A stretch of 64,000 nucleotides of DNA from the NCBI RefSeq assembly GCF_905147045.1, contig NC_065911.1:5084001-5148000 (forward strand), given 5' to 3'. The notes beneath the pieces are model-generated. The model did no database searches and was not told the origin of the DNA. It saw nothing but the letters and a program-made list of their open reading frames with translations. Positions 11,201-20,200 of this stretch are shown piece after piece (within the stretch, counting starts at the first letter, position 1; each line of letters begins with the position of its first letter). The position numbers were made by a program, and so were the translations under genes. This DNA is from Nymphalis io (taxonomy: Eukaryota > Arthropoda > Insecta > Lepidoptera > Nymphalidae).

Positions 11201-14200
11201 AATTCTAAACATAAATTAAGCACATGAAAATTCAGTGGTGCTTGCCCAGGATTGAAACCACGATAATCGGTTAAGATTCACGCGTTCTAACCACTGGACC
11301 ATCTCGTGATTAACAGGTAATTTATTCGCCACTAACTTTTATACAAATCTATTGAATATCAATGTTAATATACATGTTCATTATTTATATAGCTTGTATA
11401 TTGACACAATAAGCGCTAACCTGGTCGTGCTGCTGATTGCCACTTGGCAGCTTCTGTACCAGATCCCGCATGGCGTATTTCCCTATCAGTTCCTTGTTCC
11501 TCTGGTCGATGGCCAAGTTACGTAGCGCCGTAGCTACGGCGCACACAACCCTGTCCACTTCCATACGTAATAACTCCACTAATATTGGTAGTCCTGGTAA
11601 TGAAAATACTTAATTAGAATATTTTGTATTTAGAATTAGTATTAGTTAGAAGAATATTCATTGTTAAATGACAATAATGATAAACTTTTGACGAATTTAC
11701 GTAGTTTTAAAAGTAGTATCAGCTTATAAATGTCCCACTGCTGGGCTGAAGTCTCTCTGGTCGATACACATGCCAGTTTTAATCCGCCACAAGCAGGTTT
11801 CCTCGCGATGTTTTCCTTCACCGCTGAGCACGACAACAATTATAAACATCAATTAAACATATGAAAATTCAGGGGTGCACGTCCGGACTTGAATTTTCCA
11901 AGAAAAATTATCTATTATACTATTATATATTATTATTTTTAAGAATAGACAATTTTGTTTATCATTATAATTCCTTGCCAATTTTTTTTACATAATACCT
12001 TTTTCTTTCCTAACAGCAGCTCGTATATCAATAGAGGGCTGCCAGTAGCAAGCCGCCAAGTTCTGTAGGGCTCCCGCCGCCGCCTCCAACGTCTCAGGAT
12101 TGGAACAGGTTTGCAGTAACGCCATGTACAATGGCACTACCTGTTGAAACGAAGTAAAAAAAATTAATCACTGTGAAGGCGTATTAAAATTGAAAAGTTA
12201 GTTCTTTGTATGAGTAAATAGAAAATAACATATTAATATTTGTTTCCGTAAATAATATGACCTACAGTATTATTATTTTTTATTTAATCCCTATATGGCT
12301 ATAAAAATGTCAAATCACAATCTAATGGAAACATTTCTCAATAGCAATAACAAATTATATTATACCTTCTCTTCACCCACAAGGTTGAGAAACGATGACA
12401 TAATGTATAATAAAAAAAAATTAGTAAAATGTCACGGACCTCAGGCGACCAGAGCATCTCGGTTCCCTTGGGCACGCTGTACCCTAGCTGCGTGTTAGTG
12501 TTGCTGTCTAGTTGTTGCGGTTCCGGATCACTCTTCCCCAGCGGACTGGTCGAGTTTGACGACGACGAACCCTCTTTCTTCTTTTTACTACCACCGAAGC
12601 AACCTAAATTCTCGCCTGTTTCAAATAAAATTAAATTTATTTTCGACAAATTGTAAGTACACGTTTTTTTTTTAAATAATTGGTAGTTTAATTTTAATTT
12701 TTAAAAAGTTCCATTATTTTTTAATAACCGTAACAGCGTGTGAATGTCCCACTGCTGAGCTAAAGGCCCCCTTGGCCTCTCTTCTTTTTTGAGGAGAAGG
12801 TTTGGAGTTTATTCCACCACGCTGCTCCAATGCGGATTGGTTTTTTAATAAGATATATTTTAAAAATGGTATGGTATTTTTCTATGTGTATAATTCTGAA
12901 CAAAATTTAGAGATAAAAGGATATTTCATGTAGTGGTTAAGAAAAAGATTTATAATAGATATATTAATAAAACTTATCACAATCAATTAATTATTAATAG
13001 ATTTAGATAAGCAAACAATGTTATACAGAGATTTCATTTAAATAATAAAGTAAAATTTACGGAACATTCATATGTATAAAAATAAATTCTAAATTAACCT
13101 TTCGACGCGCTAGCTTGTATCCTTGCCTGTCCAGAAGATTGTGTGGGCGGAGCTCGTGTATCATACAAAGGATCTTCTATTTCCTGACACCTGGAAGTTT
13201 TTTTTTTTTTTTTTTAAATTAAATAAATATAACTTTTTTAAGATGTATACAAACATAAAGGTACAATACAAATGATTGTGCACTTTTGTACTTGTAACAA
13301 TTGTTAGTCCGAAACTAAGATTATGGAAATACATATATTGTTATATGCATCGTGTAAATAATTGGACATGTTAAGGTGTTTTTTTTAAATATAAACATGT
13401 ACCAAAGGACATCAAAAACTATTACTTCATAATTAAATTTTAAAAAGTAAGTTTTAGGCAATTTTGTTTATTAAGGTCACAAATATTACGGGGCACGTTG
13501 TTAATTTTATTTAAATAAATGCGTTTAATTACAATATTATTTACGAATGCTACATAAAAGTAATATCGAAATAGACGAGGAGCGGTACCTGTAGGAGAGG
13601 TTCCTCAGCACGCAGACGCAGTTCTCCACGATCTTGGTGCCGATGGCGTTGGCGCTGAGCGCGGCGCGCACGGCGTGCAGCAGCGCCTCGGCCAGCCCCG
13701 CCAGCGAGCGCAGCCGCCGCCGCGCGTACTCGCCCGCCGACGACGCGTTGCGCAGCACGCCCGACGCGTTGCGGAACACTGCGCACACACGCACACTGCC
13801 GATACGGCACGCGACCGGCTGCGACCGGCTGCGACCGGCTGCTACCGGCTGCGACCGGCTGCGACCGGCTGCGACATCTGCGATGCGTCGCGCGCATTTT
13901 TGCGATTTGACATCGCAGCCCATTTTTGTGTTTCGGCGCTCATACTTTCATCGTTTTCAATTAATAAAAGGTTAAAATTATACAATCGATGAAAATGTTA
14001 CAATCATTACTAACATTATTATACTATTATGTATTTTATATGTTTCTATATACAAAAACACAGCTCTGGTTTGATAAATAGTAAAACAATATTTAAGCCA
14101 TATTTAAGCAAAATTTACTTTGACAAGGATCAAATAAAGACGAATTAATAATCGATATTTACTGTGCAACACAGTTAACATGTATAGTTGCCTCACCGGT

Positions 14201-17200
14201 AGACCAGTAGGTATCGCCAGGGTTGGTGGGATGCCAGCCGGAGTGTGGGATGATAACCTTGTTTACAATAACTTGTGCCGCGTCATCTATTATCGACTGC
14301 TTGAGATCTTCGCAGGACGACATATTCCAAATCACACCTGTCACCAGTTCTTTCACCTGAAAAAAAAAATATTACAAAATCGTTGCTTTAAAATAAAAAC
14401 AATTGGTAATTTATGTAGCTTAGCTTTTAACAAAAACTAAATAATTTAATTATATATTAATCAAATCAATAAAAAATCTATAAAGGCCTCACGATAAACA
14501 AATGAACTCATTTTATAAGCAATCTTTATATTACAATTATAACAGAAATTACAAATAAAAATATTCGGATTCTTAATATGACATTTGGATTTGAAAATAA
14601 AACCTGAGCTCCCAGAGTTAGTGGCTCGATGACGATGAAAAGGAATGGTTAATAGCAGTGTATATTTTTATGAGTGGTGGTGACCACTTGCCAATCGGTG
14701 GCCTATTTTATAGCCTGCCTACATATTTTAAATAACATATAGAGTTTACTTTATAACACATTTTCATTACGTGTTTCTGTGTTAATTTTACTGATGGTAA
14801 GGTTTGTGCAAGCTCGTCTGGGTAGGTACCACCCACTCATCAGTTACTCTACCGCAAAACAGTAGCACTTGGTATTGTCGTGTTCCGGTTTGAAGGGTGA
14901 GTGAGCCAGTGTAATTACAGGCAGAAGGGACATAACATCTTAGTTTTCAAGGTTGGTGGCGCATCGATGTAAGCGATGGTTAACATTTCTTACAATGTAC
15001 ATATATAATAAAGTACTTTGATTCGTTTCACGTTAAGTATCTCAAAGTGAGGAGTACAGCAGAGTCCAGGACGAGGCCGCGGCTCACCTCCATGTCGGTG
15101 GCGCGGCACAGCAGCGCCATGAGCGCGGGGATGCCGCCCGCGTCGCGGATGGCGCGCTTGTTCTCGTCGTTCTGGCGCCCGTACGACAGGTTGCGCAGCG
15201 CGCCGCACGCGTTGCGGCACACCTCGGGGTTCTCGTGCGACACCAGCCGCACCAGCGGCGGGATGCCGCCTGCAAGCGCACGGGCACATTCACTAGGCTG
15301 ATGGCTGACGCATAGCTTATATTCGTTATATACAAATTGAAGCGAATATTCAAATTGTATTCAATTTCAATAACTGCCTTTTGTAAATTGATCAGGAGTC
15401 TTATTTAATATAAACGATACATTTCAAGGTTAAATTACAATATAAAGAATTATTTTTATGACACTGATAACTTCGGTGGACTGTATTATTAATATCAGAA
15501 AGAACATTTGTTCTGTGACAATATTCCAAGGGTTGAACATCGATTGCATTTTTAGATCGCTAAATAAATACCTTTAATATTTTAAATAAAATATAAAATG
15601 ACCTAGACTCCTAGTCTTCTGTTTGTTCGGGTCGTCCATGTAAGTGAGGTGTTGCAAGTACGCCGCGGCGTTTGCCTTCACCACGTCGGAGGGAGAGTTG
15701 AGGAAACCGATCACTTCCGGTAGGTTTGGATCTCGCCATTGCAGTCCGCCGCCGTCCTCGCGACCACCGACACCCACGCCAACACCGCCGTGAACTGAAA
15801 TAATATTTCGATATTGTAATTATTTTCCAAAAATGTTAACAACATTGTTAACTAAGTACGCCTAGATAAGAAAATACATCATATAATTTTTTGCAAAAGT
15901 ATTATTTGCTTTAAGAAAAAAAAAAACTGTTTTATAATATCATTATGCCAGTTCAAAAAATGACAATACTTCGAATTATTGAGCAAATTTACGAGCTAAA
16001 TACAAAATAATTAAATACCTAATGCCATCCCCGCCATTTGTTTTTGTAATTCTTCTTCATCACCATACATCGACTGACCGCCTGTGCTTCCCAAACTGAG
16101 GCCGTTTTGCGAATCCTGAAAAAAAAAAAAAAAAAATCACTATTAATATTACCTGCTGATATCATATCATTATAACCAGTTAAAAGATGCTGCAAACATT
16201 AGACATAATAAAAAAAATACCTTAAAAGGTGGTGGTTGGTGCGGAGGGTCATACGCAGCGGGATAGTGTTGGTACGCGTACGCGTCGCCCGCGTACTCCC
16301 CGCGCGGTGACGTCACACAATAGTGCCGACCCAATTGCTCTAAAGATGCCGAATCGTACCTGTTGCATGCAAAATTACATTTCCAAAAATGAATAGTAAT
16401 CAATCAAGTAATTATTTATTAAAAAAAAAAAATAAAGATATTTTTTATAGATACAGGATGAGGACGAACAAATATCCTAGTGATAATGGTAAGTTGTTCC
16501 AACTATCGATCCAAAGGTCAGCCTTACTCATAATCGTTGATTAGCGGATGTTTAATTGAACACTGATTTATCTCTTACTGTCATCATTGATTTGATATTC
16601 GACAGAAGAAGACACAGCATTGTTTTTTTAGTGTTGATGATGATTAAGGTATTATATAAATTACCTGTCTATTAAAGACATTACCTCTGTTGCAAATGTA
16701 GATTATGTTGAGGTGGCATTGCTCCTGGAGAGGCGCTACGAGGTGATGCACTACCCCCACCTTCTACGTACTCCTGAGAAAAAATCAATATGCATTTCAG
16801 AACTGATATCATTAAAAATAAGCAGGTACGAATACAATAAGTTTTTTACAAAGAAAGAAGCCTTTCATATTTATCTTCAAATTCATCTCGTTATATACTT
16901 TTTTTGATCAGCTATATAAGTTATGTACATAATATGAATATGCACAAGTACTTGATGTACATTTCATATTGAAAAACAAAAACAGGAGCACTTACCTGTG
17001 CCATGTACGCGGGCACTTGCGGATCTACGAGATACGCAGGTTGGGCCGGATAGGCGGCTCCGTAGTGCGCGTATGTGCCATAGTGACCGCCGCCAGTACC
17101 CGGGCCGACGCCGCCAGCGTACCCGCTACCCACAGACACCGCTTCCATAACCTGCGAAAAGAGTATTTACTGTAACATATATGTTTTATGACTTATATTA

Positions 17201-20200
17201 TCTTTATATTTATATAATGATTGCTAGTTTAGCGATAAAGCTTCCTGTTGTACTTATGCAAGTCTGTAAGTACATTTCGAACGCTACAATTATTGTGTAC
17301 TTATGTACGTAACGTATATAATATATTTCGTTAATTAGTTTATCAAAGTATTATTAATACAATATTACTATAAATTTTTTTACTAACAATTTAAAATATT
17401 TAATAAATTAAACGTCGCACTGATAAGCGCTGTATTTCATCATATTTTATTAAAAATCAATGCGTTCTATATACTCGTTTATGTCATTTAAAATACAACC
17501 TTGGCCAAAAGTATTAGGCACCCCAATTTTTGCCTTAAAATAATGAATAAAAACAATCTCTTAGTTCTAAACATATTTATTACTGTTTAATTATTACAAA
17601 AGGAATATAAAAAACTTAAAACCTAGTTGGTACTACTTAAAACCCTTGGATTTGATTACAGCACTGATTCTGTCGGGCATACTGCGTACAAGATCAGTAC
17701 ATTCCTGCCTTGTGATGGCATGCCATTCCTGCACTAACGCATTTTCTAATGCCGTTTTTGATGTGATGTTGTGCTCTTTGATCTTCCGCTTTAAAATGCC
17801 CCAAAGATGCTCAATTGGATTGAGATCTGGGGACTGGGCAGGCCAATCAAGTAGGTAGATGTTATTTTCTGCAAACCAACGCATCGTAGTCGCCGACTTA
17901 TGACAAGGTGCGTTGTCTTGCTGGAATACGACTCTGTCTAAGTTGGTGTCACCGTAAATACTCGTTAGCGAAGGCTTAAGTGCAGTTTCTAGTACTTCTA
18001 TATACTTTTCGCTGTTCATGCGACCTTCGCAAACAAACATTTCTCCAACACCATCAGCTGCCATGCAGCCCCAGATCATTATGCTGCCTCCTCCGTGCTT
18101 TACAGTGGGTACGACGCAGTCTGGATGGTATTCTTCCCCGACACGTCGCCTCACGAAGGTGACACCTGGTGTTCCAAATACCTGTAGGCGAAAGAAAAAA
18201 AAAATTTTTTTTAAATGATCTTAACTTTCACGATTGAAGTGAAAAAAATAAGTGATCATTCTTATTTATAACAAAAGCAGTAAAATAGGCTTACCTCAAA
18301 GTTTGATTCGTCAGACCATACCACATTGGACCAATCTTCCTCTGTAAAATGTTTGTGTCGTAGAGCCCACTCGTAACGTTTTCTTTTGTTGGCTACTGAA
18401 AGCCAGGGCTTCTTCCTGGCTTTGCATCCTTTTAGGCCCGCTTCTCCAAGTCTTCTTCTGGCTGTCCGAGCACTTATCGGCTTTCGGGCCTCTACGGACA
18501 AGGCAGCAGCAAGCTCCGAGGAAGTTTTCTTCCGATTTTTTATTGACTCGCGTACTAATTTTCTATCTTCGCGCTTCATAGTTATTCGTTTTCTGCCTGT
18601 TCTGGGTTTATTAGAGTGAGAACCAGTCTGGGCAAATCGTTTTATTGCAGATTGCACCGCGCAACGCGAACATTTCACCAATTTGGCGATTTCCTTTTGC
18701 GACTTCACGTTTTCATGGAGCAGTTGTATTTTTATACGATTTTCTAAAGAAATTTCACTTCTTTTCGGCATTTTTGAGTAAATTAGGAGTCAACGTAATC
18801 GCGTAAATGGAAATTGCAGCTTGTTCACTTGTCAGAGTTCCGAACACAAGTGACTAAACTTTCACTGAGATGATCGCAAAAATATCAAATCCTTTGTTCT
18901 CGGTCGCCACGTGTTTTATGACCTTTACAAATAGCCGCTTGCTGTTCTAAGAAATTATTTACCACCCCGGCGCTTCATCTAAGATAAGCACTTATTCATT
19001 GTTCGATTAGTAAACAAGCTTTGAGCATTTTTTTGGGGTGCCTAATACTTTTGGCCAAGGCTGTATATCTTATGGAAATACATAATATTAGAGTAATACA
19101 TAATACAAAAATCGAAATTTATATAAAATATGTTTAAAGTTGATCTTATAATAATAACAGCTATATGGGCAATTTTTACCTGGAATTAACACAATGTATA
19201 AAAAACGATTATGGGTTTTAAGTGTCGGTTTTAAGGTCATTAACCTACTGACTACCCAAGATCGATCAAAGACCTTTTTTCTGCTTCATAAGAAAATGTC
19301 AGTTTCGGTTTTATACATTATGAGTATCGATTCCACACTTCGAATATGGAGTGCGGAGAACGAACGGAAAACAAACGTTACGATTTTTTTTTCACTTATA
19401 AACAAACGGGCAAAGGTAATTTTCTTCCATTTGGTTTTTCATATTTAGATATTTTTATTAACTTACATTATCATTCCTGATTGTACATGAATAGAAAACG
19501 TGTATATAAAAAGTAATAACGATTAATAAAATGCATATAATACAAAATATTATTTATGTTAATTGTTTATTGTATAAGTTTTATATATAGAAATCTTAAC
19601 GCTAACATTATCAGCCAAATTATATATTTCTAAAAAGAATAAAATTCAAATATTGACATATTCATCATATTAATTATCAATGCTTAATAATGATATTTTC
19701 TAAATATTAATACATAAGACGAGGTCCAGCTCAAAACAATCATAAGTTAACCTTAATTCGACTTTAAGTAATAACTTTCACATGAAAAGTAGCGTGTATG
19801 ATCTCTCACTATGAAATTGAACACAAACAAATCTAAATTGTCTGTTTGTTCGAGAATCGCTAAAAAGTACTGAGCCGGTTTAAAAACATTTGATTTCACA
19901 TAAACTGATATGCAATATTTACTTAAAAATGCCGAATACATAACAAAAATGTAAATGATTGTGAAAATTACTCGAAGAATTTCGAAACGAGAACCTCAGA
20001 ATAAAGTGAATATGCGCGGGTTAAGTCGCGCGTATATGGTAGTATTTAATTATATTTCTAAACACAATTAAGTCAAATGAATAGACATATTTGAAATATT
20101 AAAAAGTGAAATGTCAGTGAAACTACAGAAATTATACACGACATGTCTGACTCGGCATTTTAACGTTATGTCTTACGAAACGCAATTTAATGAGATATCG

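Larger units (their letters stand above)
17496..19063 (-). mobile_element. Complete Tc1-like DNA transposon
   Basis: 1568 bp bounded by TA dinucleotides at 17494-17495 and 19064-19065. Terminal inverted repeats of about 31 bp start CA(A/G)CCTTGGCCAAAAGTATTAGG and differ at one position (third base). It encodes a DD34E transposase on the minus strand that is undamaged apart from one apparent intron. The element sits in intron 2 of p120ctn, with its transposase on the same strand as the host gene. Near-identical ends and an open reading frame suggest recent insertion. Confidence 0.95.

Noticed and set aside
12429..12656. Plus-strand frame rich in Ser, Phe and Leu
   Set aside because: It is the antisense shadow of p120ctn exon 12.
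13534..13992. Long overlapping open frames on both strands around exon 10
   Set aside because: They arise from the very GC-rich exon 10 and the minisatellite; only the spliced minus-strand frame matches p120-catenin.
18018..18218. Plus-strand frame within the Tc1 element
   Set aside because: It is antisense to the transposase coding sequence and to the intron.
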